Source: an uncultured Oscillospiraceae bacterium (GTDB taxonomy: Bacteria; Bacillota; Clostridia; Oscillospirales; Acutalibacteraceae). From it: a stretch of 52,650 bases of DNA. Both the position numbers and the translations under genes were made by a program. The DNA lies in NCBI GenBank assembly GCA_905193225.1, contig CAJJNV010000011.1:1-52650 (forward strand), written 5' to 3'. The notes beneath the pieces are model-generated. The model made no database searches. It saw only the letters and a list, made by a program, of their open reading frames with translations, and was not told where the DNA came from. Of this stretch, positions 14,594 through 23,301 are shown piece by piece. Numbering within the stretch: the first letter of the stretch is position 1; each line of letters opens with the position of its first letter.

Positions 14594-17500
14594 ATGAAAT
14601 CAAAAAAATTATTGTCAATCATAATTTCGGTTATGATGATTGCGACAATGCTTTTGCCGGCGACCGTTTACGCGGACGACGAAGGAGTATATGTCAGCGA
14701 TTGTGACAGCACAAGCGGTTGGTCCTGCTATATCGGCGACGGAATGGCGGTGGACACTTCGGTCAAGACCCAGGGCAAAGGTTCGCTTAAATTCTGGCAG
14801 ACCGGCGGCTTCTGCGGACTTTATAAACTTCAGAATACCATCGACATTTCTCAGATGAGCTATTTCGTCTTTGATATGCTGCCCCAGGCCACCGATTGGT
14901 TTGAAAAGGCCGGCTATGCATATTTGGTGATCTCCTCCCGTCAGGACGGCGGCGGATATGATGAACCCGATTCGGCCGAGTGGACCGAAAAGGCCCTTAA
15001 GATTTCTCTTAAGGGCGTTAAGCTCAACGAAGGCTGGAACACGGTCAACATACCCCTTGATTTCTCGGCTGCCGCTTCGGGATTCGACCCAGCCAAGATC
15101 ACCAAGGTCGGTATATTCGGACTGAGGTATTATCAGCGTCAGGGCGAAAACGTCAACTACATCGATAATGTTCGTTTTGCCAAAACTGCCGGATCGGAAA
15201 TCGTTCCGGTAGATCCGCTGATCACCTCCACAAAGGCGCTTTTTGACAAGGCTTTCGGTATTTACGACGCGGGCAACACCGCATATACCCAGGGCTCTTA
15301 CGATAAATTTGCCGCAGCTTATGAGCAGGTAAAGGATGTCAACCTTGAAGCCGCTTCCAAAGAAGAGGTTATTGCCGCCAGAAAGACCCTCCAGGGCGGT
15401 CTTAACACGCTTACTTCCAAAACCAATCCTCACGCACTCAGCGAAGATTATAAGCGCGTTGTGGTTCTCGGAATCGACGGACTGGGCGCATTTGACGCCG
15501 ATGAGGCAGTCAGCACCCCCAATCTCGATCGTATCAGAACCGGCAGCGATGTACTTTACACCCACACCGCAACATCGGTTTCCCCCTCAATCAGCGCACA
15601 GAACTGGTCGGCAATGCTTCTCGGTGTAAGTCCCCAACGCCACGGCAATACCAACGAAAGCATTGAGGCCAACGAGACCCCCGATTATCAGACCTATCCT
15701 TCTATCTTTAAATACATCAGAAACACCTATCCCGAGGCTGCTCTCGGTTCGATAGTCAACTGGAGCCCCATTAACCACGGTGTTATCGAACACAACATCG
15801 ATGTAAACCTCCAGACCACCAACACCGACACCGGAATTGCAAATCTCGCCATCGACTACTGGAAAGAAAACGACCCGATGATGACCTTCCTCCACTTCGA
15901 CAGCGTCGATCATGAAGGCCACTCCACCGGATATCAGAAGGATCAATATTATCGCGCCCTCGAGGCGGTGGATGTTGAGGTCGGCAGAATTTACGACAGC
16001 CTTAACGAGCTTGGATATCTTGAGGATACCCTCTTTATAATACTCACCGACCACGGCGGAGTAGGAACAAACCACGGCGGCAGCGATCCCAGAGAGATGA
16101 ACTGCACCTACATCGCCAAGGGCAAGAGCGTTGTGCCCGGCGAGTATACAAATGAAGCCACCAACAACGTTCTCACCACTGCCAGTATGTCCTCTGTTGT
16201 TGCAGCGGCACTGGGCGTTGCCCAGAGCGGCGAATACGATTACACCGTACCCGACAATTACTTCAAGGACTATACCTATTCCGCTCCCACTAATGATGAG
16301 TGGAAGATCGATGCCCCCGGCGACGAATACCGCGGACATCAGACCGCCGATAATTCCGATAACCACATCAAGCTTTCCGATTACATCGACACTAAGGCCC
16401 TCGGTATGAAGGCATATTTCAAATTCGACGGTAATCTCGACAATTCTCAGCCCTCTGTAGTTTTCGCCAAGGAAAACGGCACAATCACCTATGACGAAAA
16501 CGGTTATTACAACGGCGCCGTTGACCTGTCGAACGGATATCTTTCCTTCAACAACCTGAAGAATCTCGGCACCGACAGCTTTACCGTTTCCATGTGGATA
16601 AAGGACCTTGACGCACAGTCAAACGACCCCGCCCTGGTTTCCAATAAGGACTGGGAGAGCGGAATGAACCCCGGCATAACCATCGCCACCGAAGGCGGAA
16701 AGTTCCGATTTAACCTGGCCGACGGCTCCAAGCGAACGGACACTCCTTACACTTCGGCCAACGGATACACCGTGGACGGAAACGGCGGATATGTCAACCT
16801 TATCGCCGTTGTGGACAGAGAAAACAGCGTTGCAAATCTTTATGCCGACTTCCGACTTATCGCAACCACCGGCATTGACATGGGCTCGCTTGATTCGGCC
16901 GCCGGAACCACTCTCAACATCGGTCAGGACGGTTTGGGCGCAGGATTCAAGGCTAAATTCAAGCTTGACGATTTTATGTTCTTTGGCTCGGCCCTCAATA
17001 TGGAGGACATCTACAAGCTCCGGGCATACTATGATGCAGGAAATATTACCGAGGACTCCGAGATCCCCGCAAAGGCTCTTGCTCAGGTCAATACCACCTA
17101 CAATGCCATAAAGGCCATCGGTGAAATAACCGAGGAAAACTGGCGCGAAAAAAGAGAGCTTCTCGAAAAGGCAACCGAGGCCTATAACGAGCTTAAAGAG
17201 AAATACGGTGATCGCCGGCTCGAAAATATTGCCGATTATCAGAAGGCCCTTGAGGACTTTGACAAGTATAAGGTAGATCTGGTGCTTGGCGATGCCAACC
17301 TTGACGGTACGGTTGACACCACCGATGCACTGTGGATACTCCAGCATGCGGTCAAGCTCAGAGAACTTACCGGCGATGCACTGAAGGTAAGTAAGGTCAG
17401 CGAAGGCGATGATCCTGTTTCGGTAGTCGACGCACTGCTGGTTCTTCAAAAGGCAGTTAATGTAAGAGACAAATTCCCCATTGAGGAACAGAAACTCTAG
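14594..17500 (+). CDS. secreted alkaline-phosphatase-superfamily phosphodiesterase with LamG and dockerin modules
   Basis: 968 residues from ATG 14594. Signal peptide ends VYA (27). Residues 30-190 are a beta-rich, CBM-like module; 195-275 a helical FIVAR-like linker. The catalytic domain (about 285-560) has the metal Asp in VVVLGIDGLG (~294), a Ser nucleophile in SPSISAQNW (~333), metal ligands in FDSVDHEGHSTG (~439), LTDHGG (~484) and TNHGG. This is the nucleotide pyrophosphatase/phosphodiesterase layout with Ser in place of the more usual Thr. Residues 606-815 form a LamG/concanavalin-like lectin module, then coiled helices, then a type I dockerin (~896-960): first calcium loop DANLDGTVDTTD is canonical, second is degenerate. 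It is exported and probably docked to a cohesin scaffold; substrate unknown. Confidence 0.85.
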   Translation: MKSKKLLSIIISVMMIATMLLPATVYADDEGVYVSDCDSTSGWSCYIGDGMAVDTSVKTQGKGSLKFWQTGGFCGLYKLQNTIDISQMSYFVFDMLPQATDWFEKAGYAYLVISSRQDGGGYDEPDSAEWTEKALKISLKGVKLNEGWNTVNIPLDFSAAASGFDPAKITKVGIFGLRYYQRQGENVNYIDNVRFAKTAGSEIVPVDPLITSTKALFDKAFGIYDAGNTAYTQGSYDKFAAAYEQVKDVNLEAASKEEVIAARKTLQGGLNTLTSKTNPHALSEDYKRVVVLGIDGLGAFDADEAVSTPNLDRIRTGSDVLYTHTATSVSPSISAQNWSAMLLGVSPQRHGNTNESIEANETPDYQTYPSIFKYIRNTYPEAALGSIVNWSPINHGVIEHNIDVNLQTTNTDTGIANLAIDYWKENDPMMTFLHFDSVDHEGHSTGYQKDQYYRALEAVDVEVGRIYDSLNELGYLEDTLFIILTDHGGVGTNHGGSDPREMNCTYIAKGKSVVPGEYTNEATNNVLTTASMSSVVAAALGVAQSGEYDYTVPDNYFKDYTYSAPTNDEWKIDAPGDEYRGHQTADNSDNHIKLSDYIDTKALGMKAYFKFDGNLDNSQPSVVFAKENGTITYDENGYYNGAVDLSNGYLSFNNLKNLGTDSFTVSMWIKDLDAQSNDPALVSNKDWESGMNPGITIATEGGKFRFNLADGSKRTDTPYTSANGYTVDGNGGYVNLIAVVDRENSVANLYADFRLIATTGIDMGSLDSAAGTTLNIGQDGLGAGFKAKFKLDDFMFFGSALNMEDIYKLRAYYDAGNITEDSEIPAKALAQVNTTYNAIKAIGEITEENWREKRELLEKATEAYNELKEKYGDRRLENIADYQKALEDFDKYKVDLVLGDANLDGTVDTTDALWILQHAVKLRELTGDALKVSKVSEGDDPVSVVDALLVLQKAVNVRDKFPIEEQKL

Positions 17501-17560
17501 GAAAAACAAATTTAACATTCAATCGATTTGAATGATTATTTATAACCTCATTTAATGTTG

Positions 17561-17608
17561 CAAGCGCCCCGTATCGGTCAAAAGACCGACTCGGGGCGCT
17601 TGTATTAT
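17561..17608 (+). terminator. strong terminator after dockerin gene
   Basis: CAAGCGCCCCG (17561-17571) pairs perfectly with CGGGGCGCTTG (17592-17602), with an inner GGTC/GACC stem. Confidence 0.85.
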
Positions 17609-17766
17609 ATGCCGGTTGAAAAGGAAGGAAATATCTCTTATGAGTAATGAATTGTCTTAAAGAAATCTAAAGGGAAATCATATCTTCAAAGAAAAGTGAT
17701 GTTCCCTTCAAATTTGCCTTTCCTGACTCTTTTTGCAAAAGATATTCGAACAGGAAATAAAGCAAG

Positions 17767-17804
17767 GGCCGACCGTCTCCGTAGTGGAAACAATCGGCCG
17801 TTTT
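17767..17804. terminator. hairpin at the end of the rnf operon
   Basis: GGCCGA (17767-17772) and TCGGCC (17794-17799), flanked by TTTT on the plus side. It lies 50 bases after rnfB (minus strand) and separates it from the convergent dockerin gene. Confidence 0.5.
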
Positions 17805-17854
17805 GCTTATTGAATTTTACCGAGTACAAAGTTTTTGCACCCGTTATATGATGC

Positions 17855-18637
17855 TTATATAATGCACTTTCTGGGGCAGGCGGCCTTGCACGCTCCGCAG
17901 TTTACGCACTTTTCGCAATCGATATAGGCTAAGAAGTTTTTAACCTCAATGGCATCATTGGGGCATTTTTTGGCGCAAAGGCCGCAGCCGATACATCCCG
18001 CGCCGCACACCTTACGGACGTCGGGCCCTTTTTCGGTGTTTTTGCAGCTTACTGTGGGCTTTGCCATTGTCCTTATTTCGATAATGTCCTTGGGACATTC
18101 CTTTGCGCAAAGGCCGCAGCCCACACAAAGCTCCTCGCAAACGGCGGCAATACCGTTTGTTATTTTAACGGCCCTTTCGGGGCATACCTTAACGCAATCG
18201 CCGTAGCCGATACAGCCGAAGGCGCAGTCTCCGCCGCCCGAGAATATCTGTTTCGCGGCGCGGCAGGTTTTAACGCCTTTGTAGTTGACCTGTTTTTGAG
18301 TGTTGTCGCAGTTTCCGAGGCATTTTACCTTGGCAACCTTTTTTTCGGCCGAGCAGGCCGACACACCTAAAATTTCGGATATTTTGTCGGCGGCCGCCTG
18401 ACCGCCGGGAGCGCAAAGCCCCGTATTGTCGGTCTTGCCCTGACTTAAGGCGGCGGCATATCCGTCACAGCCCGAAAATCCGCAGGCACCGCAGTTTGCA
18501 CCGGGCAGCGCCTCTCTTATTTTCTGCTGCTTTTCGTCCACAGGAACCTTCATAATAACCGAAGCCACCGAAAGTCCTACGCCGGCGATTATGCCGATGA
18601 TCGTAACTATAAGAACCGAGGTAATTACTGTTGTCAT
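17855..18637 (-). CDS. rnfB: Rnf complex subunit B
   Basis: 260 residues. One N-terminal membrane span (VITSVLIVTIIGIIAGVGL), then the 4Fe-4S domain NCGACGFSGCDGYAAAL (about 48-64), then four ferredoxin-type motifs: CIGYGDCVKVCP, CVGCGLCAKECP, CIGCGLCAKKCP and CVNCGACKAACP. This is the long clostridial form that accepts electrons from reduced ferredoxin. Last gene of the order C-D-G-E-A-B, six bases after rnfA. Confidence 0.95.
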   Translation of the reverse strand: MTTVITSVLIVTIIGIIAGVGLSVASVIMKVPVDEKQQKIREALPGANCGACGFSGCDGYAAALSQGKTDNTGLCAPGGQAAADKISEILGVSACSAEKKVAKVKCLGNCDNTQKQVNYKGVKTCRAAKQIFSGGGDCAFGCIGYGDCVKVCPERAVKITNGIAAVCEELCVGCGLCAKECPKDIIEIRTMAKPTVSCKNTEKGPDVRKVCGAGCIGCGLCAKKCPNDAIEVKNFLAYIDCEKCVNCGACKAACPRKCII

Positions 18638-18643
18638 GGGTCG

Positions 18644-19243
18644 TCAACCTCCTATTCCGAGAAGTCCGTTGGCCATTCCCGAAAAGCCCATAAAGGACAG
18701 GGAGGTTATGGCGGCGGCAACAAGGGTTATGGGAAGTCCTTTAAGAAAATCGGGAATATCGCAGGTTTCAAGCCGCTCTCTCACTCCCGCAAAAAGCACC
18801 ATGGCAACAAGGAAACCAAGTCCCGAGCCGAATGCGTTGACAAGCGCCTGAGGATAGTTGTACCCTTTGGTAAAATGGAGCACGCAAACGCCCAGCACGG
18901 CGCAGTTTGTGGTTATGAGGGGGAGGTAGATGCCCAGTGCCTTGTAAAGGGCGGGCATATATTTTTTAAGAGCGATCTCCACAAGCTGAACAAGTGCGGC
19001 GATGACCAGTATAAATACGATGGTCTGGAGATATGCCATATTGTTGGGAAGAAGTATCCATTGGTAAATGGGGTAGGTCACGGCGGTGGAAAGCACCATT
19101 ACGAATATTACCGCAAGGCTCATTCCTACGGCCGTGTTGAGTTTTTTGGAAACGCCTAAGAAGGGGCAGATGCCGAGGAACTGGGCAAGAACAAAATTTT
19201 CCACCAGCACCGAAAGCACCAGTATGCCGAGATAGTATGTCAT
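18644..19243 (-). CDS. rnfA: Rnf complex subunit A
   Basis: 199 residues, six membrane spans, the classical LVENFVLAQFLGICPFLGVS start and the ITTNCAVLGVC motif that carries a membrane-embedded iron-sulfur cluster Cys. Overlaps the rnfE stop by four bases, so it is translationally coupled. Confidence 0.95.
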   Translation of the reverse strand: MTYYLGILVLSVLVENFVLAQFLGICPFLGVSKKLNTAVGMSLAVIFVMVLSTAVTYPIYQWILLPNNMAYLQTIVFILVIAALVQLVEIALKKYMPALYKALGIYLPLITTNCAVLGVCVLHFTKGYNYPQALVNAFGSGLGFLVAMVLFAGVRERLETCDIPDFLKGLPITLVAAAITSLSFMGFSGMANGLLGIGG

Positions 19244-20205
19244 TGCTCGTTTCCTCCCTTCTGCCCGTCGGTCGGGCTTTCACTGTTCTCTTTTGAAGTC
19301 TTTTGATCGGCCTGTGCGTCTGCGGCGATTTGTTTACCATCCGCCGAAGCGGCGTTATCATCCGATTTTTCATCTGTTTTGTCGGCCGCTTTATCTACTG
19401 TTTTGTCGGTTGCTTTATCGGCCGTCTGAGCGGTGTTATCAGCCGATTTATCGGTCTCTTTTGCAGCCGTTTTTTCGACCGATTTTGCGGTCTCGGCCTT
19501 TTCGGCTTCTTTTTTGCCTTCGCTCACACCCGCGCCTTCGCCGTCACAGCCAACCTCGGCCGCACCGCAGCATCCCTTGGCGGGGCAGTTTTCGCATCCG
19601 ATTTGTTCAACGGGCTTTTTGCCATGCTTTTTGGAAATGGCACTGACAAGAGCAACCATCATTCCGAAAACGAAAAATCCGCCGGGAGCCATAACAAAAA
19701 TCAGCATCGGGGGATTGCCCACCGTGTGTCCCAGCACAGTCCCGCTGCCCAAAAGCTCGCGGATAAATCCCATAAGAGAAATAGAAACGGTAAAGCCGAT
19801 ACCCATTCCCAGTCCGTCGAGAGCCGACAGAAGCACGGGATTTTTACCCGCAAAGGCCTCGGCACGGCCGAGAATTATGCAGTTAACGACTATAAGAGGA
19901 AGGTATATACCGAGGGTTGCGTTAAGGGCGGGCAAAAAGGCCTGCACAAGCATCTGCACAATGGTAACAAATCCTGCGATGACCGTGATATATGCGGGAA
20001 TTCTTATTTTATCGGGAATGACCTTGCGAAGAAGGGATATAACCGTATTTGAACATATAAGCACCAGCGTTGCCGCAAGACCCATTCCGATGCTTCCCGA
20101 AAGTGTGGTGGAAATGGCAAGGGTGGGGCAGGTTCCGAGACACAGGCGAAAAACGGGATTTTCCTTTAAAATGCCTTTGGAAAACTCCTTAAAATATTTT
20201 CCCAT
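19240..20205 (-). CDS. rnfE: Rnf complex subunit E with long C-terminal extension
   Basis: 321 residues. Residues 1-200 are a normal six-span RnfE (NPVFRLCLGTCPTLAIS, IVVNCIILGRAEAFA). After the last span comes CENCPAKGCCGAAEVGC (about 202-218), five Cys in 17 residues, and then about 100 residues of Lys/Ala/Asp/Thr-rich low complexity with DKxxDK-type repeats. Ordinary RnfE ends near 200-230. The extension would lie in the cytosol or outside depending on topology. The Cys patch could bind a metal or cluster; that is inference. Confidence 0.9.
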   Translation of the reverse strand: MGKYFKEFSKGILKENPVFRLCLGTCPTLAISTTLSGSIGMGLAATLVLICSNTVISLLRKVIPDKIRIPAYITVIAGFVTIVQMLVQAFLPALNATLGIYLPLIVVNCIILGRAEAFAGKNPVLLSALDGLGMGIGFTVSISLMGFIRELLGSGTVLGHTVGNPPMLIFVMAPGGFFVFGMMVALVSAISKKHGKKPVEQIGCENCPAKGCCGAAEVGCDGEGAGVSEGKKEAEKAETAKSVEKTAAKETDKSADNTAQTADKATDKTVDKAADKTDEKSDDNAASADGKQIAADAQADQKTSKENSESPTDGQKGGNEQ

Positions 20206-20206
20206 T

Positions 20207-20719
20207 TCAGTTGCCTCCTTTTATGCCGTCAAACTTGTCTAAAGCGTCATTGACGGCCTTTGTGACCGCCTTTGAGGAAAAGGTGGCACCGGTTATGGCA
20301 TCGGCTTTAGCCTCTTTCGACTGGCCGGTATACTGGGCGGTAAAGCTATCGTCGCTTCCGACCTTTTGGCCGATACCGGGGCTTTCATCGGCGCACCCGG
20401 TAACGGTTACACCGATAATGCTTCCGTCGGCGGCGTTTACGGCGGTCATGACCTCGATCTTGCTTTTATAGCCCATTTCCTCGGTTATAAAAACGTATGC
20501 GGCGGTCTGTCCGTCCTTTTGGGCCGAATAGGTGTTTTCCTCGGTTTCGGTAAACTCTGCGCCGGGCACAAGCGACTGCATGGCCTCGGCCATAGAATCG
20601 GCCTTGGCCTTTTCGATCTTGTCGGCCGTGATGAAATTGGTCAGCGACAAAAGCAGCGTTACCGAAAAGCATATTACGGTTAAAATGAGGGCGGGAATAA
20701 CTATTTCTTTTTTGTTCAT
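20207..20719 (-). CDS. rnfG: Rnf complex subunit G
   Basis: 170 residues. One N-terminal membrane anchor (VIPALILTVICFSVTLLLSL) and an extracytoplasmic FMN-binding domain. The covalent flavin site is ITGATFSS near residue 144 (S/T-G-A-T-x-S/T), the Thr being the FMN attachment residue. GCADESPGIGQKV is the usual preceding motif. Overlaps rnfD by four bases. Confidence 0.95.
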   Translation of the reverse strand: MNKKEIVIPALILTVICFSVTLLLSLTNFITADKIEKAKADSMAEAMQSLVPGAEFTETEENTYSAQKDGQTAAYVFITEEMGYKSKIEVMTAVNAADGSIIGVTVTGCADESPGIGQKVGSDDSFTAQYTGQSKEAKADAITGATFSSKAVTKAVNDALDKFDGIKGGN

Positions 20720-21684
20720 TTTTCCTCCCCCGCTTTCTTTGGTTTAACAAAGCCGAAGGGCTTAGGAGCGGTCAGCCGCTCGATGTGGGGAACAAGTATG
20801 TTCATAAGAAGAATGGCCATGGAAACGCCCTCGGGCATATTGCCGAAAAGACGGATAAGGGCGGTAAGCAGGCCGCAGCCCACGGCATATATGATTTTGC
20901 CCTTTGTGTTTATGGGGCAGGTGGTGTAGTCGGTGGCCATAAATACCGAGCCGAGCACAAGGCCGCCCGACATAAGGTTATAAAGCACGTTTTGTCCGCA
21001 AAGGCCGGTTACGAGGGCGGTGGTGCCCATAAAAACAAGGGGAATAACGGGAGAAATGACCCGCTTTACGCAAAGGTATATTCCGCCAAGCAGCAGCGCC
21101 GCAATACATACCTCTCCGAGAGAGCCCGGGCGAAGTCCGAAAAACATATCACGGAAGGAAAAAGGCATCTGCTCTCCGCTCGAAAGGAAGGTCAGCGGAG
21201 TGGCCGAAGTGGCGGCGTCGGCCGATTTAAAGGCCAGAGGCATAATCCATTCCTTAGAGGTCATTTCGGCGGGGAATGAGATCATCAGCACAATTCTTCC
21301 CACCAGGGCGGGATTGACGAAGTTTTGTCCGATTCCGCCGAAAAACTGTTTGACGATAACGATTGCCACAAAGTCTCCGATAACGACCATCCAAAGGGGA
21401 ATGGTGGCCGGCAGGTTAAAGGCAAGCAGCAGTCCCGTTACAACGGCCGAAAGGTCGCTTATGGTGTTGTCCCGTCCGATAAGACGGCGGAAGCCGTATT
21501 CAAAGCCCACGCAGGCCGCAACCGAAAGGGCGGCGATAAGCAGTGTTCTCGGGCCGAAAAGCACGGCCGACATAACAAGGGCCGGAAGCAGGGCGATTAT
21601 TACGTCAAGCATTATTCCGGTGGTGGTTTCGCCGCAATGAAGGTGGGGCGAGGAGTTTACATTAAGCTTTTTTCCGCGAAACAT
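20716..21684 (-). CDS. rnfD: Rnf complex subunit D
   Basis: 322 residues, eight to ten membrane spans. SPHLHCGETTTGIMLDVI at the start and the FMN site SADAATSATPLTFL (about 162) with the flavin-carrying Thr are typical. RnfD forms part of the ion path (sodium or proton; the sequence does not decide). Overlaps rnfC by one base. Confidence 0.95.
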   Translation of the reverse strand: MFRGKKLNVNSSPHLHCGETTTGIMLDVIIALLPALVMSAVLFGPRTLLIAALSVAACVGFEYGFRRLIGRDNTISDLSAVVTGLLLAFNLPATIPLWMVVIGDFVAIVIVKQFFGGIGQNFVNPALVGRIVLMISFPAEMTSKEWIMPLAFKSADAATSATPLTFLSSGEQMPFSFRDMFFGLRPGSLGEVCIAALLLGGIYLCVKRVISPVIPLVFMGTTALVTGLCGQNVLYNLMSGGLVLGSVFMATDYTTCPINTKGKIIYAVGCGLLTALIRLFGNMPEGVSMAILLMNILVPHIERLTAPKPFGFVKPKKAGEEK

Positions 21685-23036
21685 CAGTTATCCCCCTTTT
21701 TATAAATTTCCTTGGCAAGCCGCATATACTGGACAAGCGGCCGATGTGCCGGACAGGTAAAGGCGCAGCTTCCGCATTCCATACAGGTCAGCACTCCGGC
21801 CCTTTCAAGAGCCTTTATATCCTTAAACCGGGAATATTTTTCGATTGCGGTGGGAAGCAGCGACATGGGACATACCTCTCCGCACCGTCCGCAGCGGATG
21901 CAGGCCGTTTCCTTATAGCGCAGTGTGGAATCCTTGTTTGCACCAAAAAGGATTATGGCGTTGTTTTGCTTAAGCACGGGGATCTGTCCGTCGGATATGC
22001 ACAGCCCCATCATGGGACCGCCCATAAGCACCTTGGTGACCTCTCTTTCGGGCTCGCCCACGAAGTCTATGACCTCGTCGACGGTGGTTCCGATGGGCAC
22101 TATGACGTTTTCGGCGCTCTTTTTAAGCACGGCGCCGTCCACCGTCAGCCGTTTGCTGACAAGGGGCATACCGGTGGTGATATATTCGTAAAGCTTGGAA
22201 ACGCTGGTGATGTTCATAACGATACATCCCACATCTGCGGGAAGACCGCCCTGGGGAATCTTGCGTCCCGTGGCGGTGTAAACAAGCACCTTTTCCGCGC
22301 CCTGGGGATAATGGGAACGGAGCTTCATAATCATGACTCTGTGTTCTTTATCCCGTCCGTCACCGGCTATTTTTTCGAGTTTTTCGATGGCGGCGGGCTT
22401 GTTGTCCTCAACGGCGATAATTATCTGCCGGGGCTTTAAAACATCAAGCAGCATAAAAACGCCTTCCATAAGGCTTTCGCTGTTTTCGATGGCCTCGCGA
22501 TAATCGGCGGTGATGAAGGGCTCGCACTCGGCGGCGTTGATTATGACCGTGTCGATGGGCTTATCCTTATTGGGGGTGAGCTTGATATAGGTGGGAAATC
22601 CCGCGCCGCCAAGTCCCACAAGACCGGAATCGTGAGCCGCCTTTAAAAGCTCGTCAACCGTGGTAACGGGGTGAGGTTTAAGCTCGGGATCGGGGGTCAT
22701 AAGCCCGTCGGAAGCGATAATGACAGCATCGGTTTTAACGCCCGAGGGGAGCTGTATTTTTGTCATTCCCTCGACAGTTCCCGAAACGCTTGAATGTATG
22801 GGAGCAGATACATACTTGTCGCTGTCTCCCACCACCGATCCGACAAACACCTTGTCGCCCTTTTTAACGGTAGGAAGACATGGCGCGCCGATGTGCTGCT
22901 GCATGGCGATATACACCTTGTCGGGAGGCGGCATTTTAACGGTGGCCTGCTCGGCCGTAAATTTTTTGTGGGGTGCCTTGACCCCACCGTGAGCGTGTTT
23001 TACAGGTTTAATTGCGTCGTACATTTTTTGGCTCAC
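21684..23036 (-). CDS. rnfC: Rnf complex subunit C
   Basis: 450 residues from a GTG at 23036, chosen because GAGGG lies seven bases before it; upstream TTG codons overlap that site. Soluble NADH/FMN subunit: HGGVKAPHKK, GLVGLGGAGFPTYIKL (NADH and FMN region), then two 4Fe-4S motifs CIRCGRCGEVCP and CMECGSCAFTCP near the C-terminus. First gene of the operon. Rnf couples reduced ferredoxin oxidation by NAD to ion export. Confidence 0.95.
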   Translation of the reverse strand: MSQKMYDAIKPVKHAHGGVKAPHKKFTAEQATVKMPPPDKVYIAMQQHIGAPCLPTVKKGDKVFVGSVVGDSDKYVSAPIHSSVSGTVEGMTKIQLPSGVKTDAVIIASDGLMTPDPELKPHPVTTVDELLKAAHDSGLVGLGGAGFPTYIKLTPNKDKPIDTVIINAAECEPFITADYREAIENSESLMEGVFMLLDVLKPRQIIIAVEDNKPAAIEKLEKIAGDGRDKEHRVMIMKLRSHYPQGAEKVLVYTATGRKIPQGGLPADVGCIVMNITSVSKLYEYITTGMPLVSKRLTVDGAVLKKSAENVIVPIGTTVDEVIDFVGEPEREVTKVLMGGPMMGLCISDGQIPVLKQNNAIILFGANKDSTLRYKETACIRCGRCGEVCPMSLLPTAIEKYSRFKDIKALERAGVLTCMECGSCAFTCPAHRPLVQYMRLAKEIYKKGDN

Positions 23037-23204
23037 AAGCAATCCCTCTTTTCTCAAAGCATTTACCCTATGAAAAACCGATTGTACGATTTTTCTGATT
23101 GTTTTTTGCTTTTTTGACGGGTCAAAACCCTGTAAAGGCCAAAGGCCAAGACAAGGCCCGATCGAAGGCAGCGCCTAAAGGCATCGCCAAATCTAACCCA
23201 GTTT

Positions 23205-23233
23205 ATTATATTCCAAAACGCCCTTTATGTCAA
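23205..23233 (-). promoter_or_regulatory. consensus promoter of the rnf operon
   Basis: On the minus strand TTGACA (23233-23228), 17-bp spacer, TATAAT (23210-23205): a perfect sigma-A promoter. It gives a leader of about 160 bases before rnfC, which contains a GGGT/ACCC hairpin followed by an A-rich run. Strong and probably constitutive. Confidence 0.85.
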
Positions 23234-23301
23234 ACAAAAAAGACAAAACCGCCCGAGAAATTCTCCTCAAAAGACGACTTTGCCTTACATATTGAATTAT
23301 A

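Noticed and set aside
23058..23110. TTGACC-type -35 with TACAAT as rnf promoter
   Set aside because: The two boxes are about 33 bases apart; the perfect promoter at 23205-23233 explains the operon.
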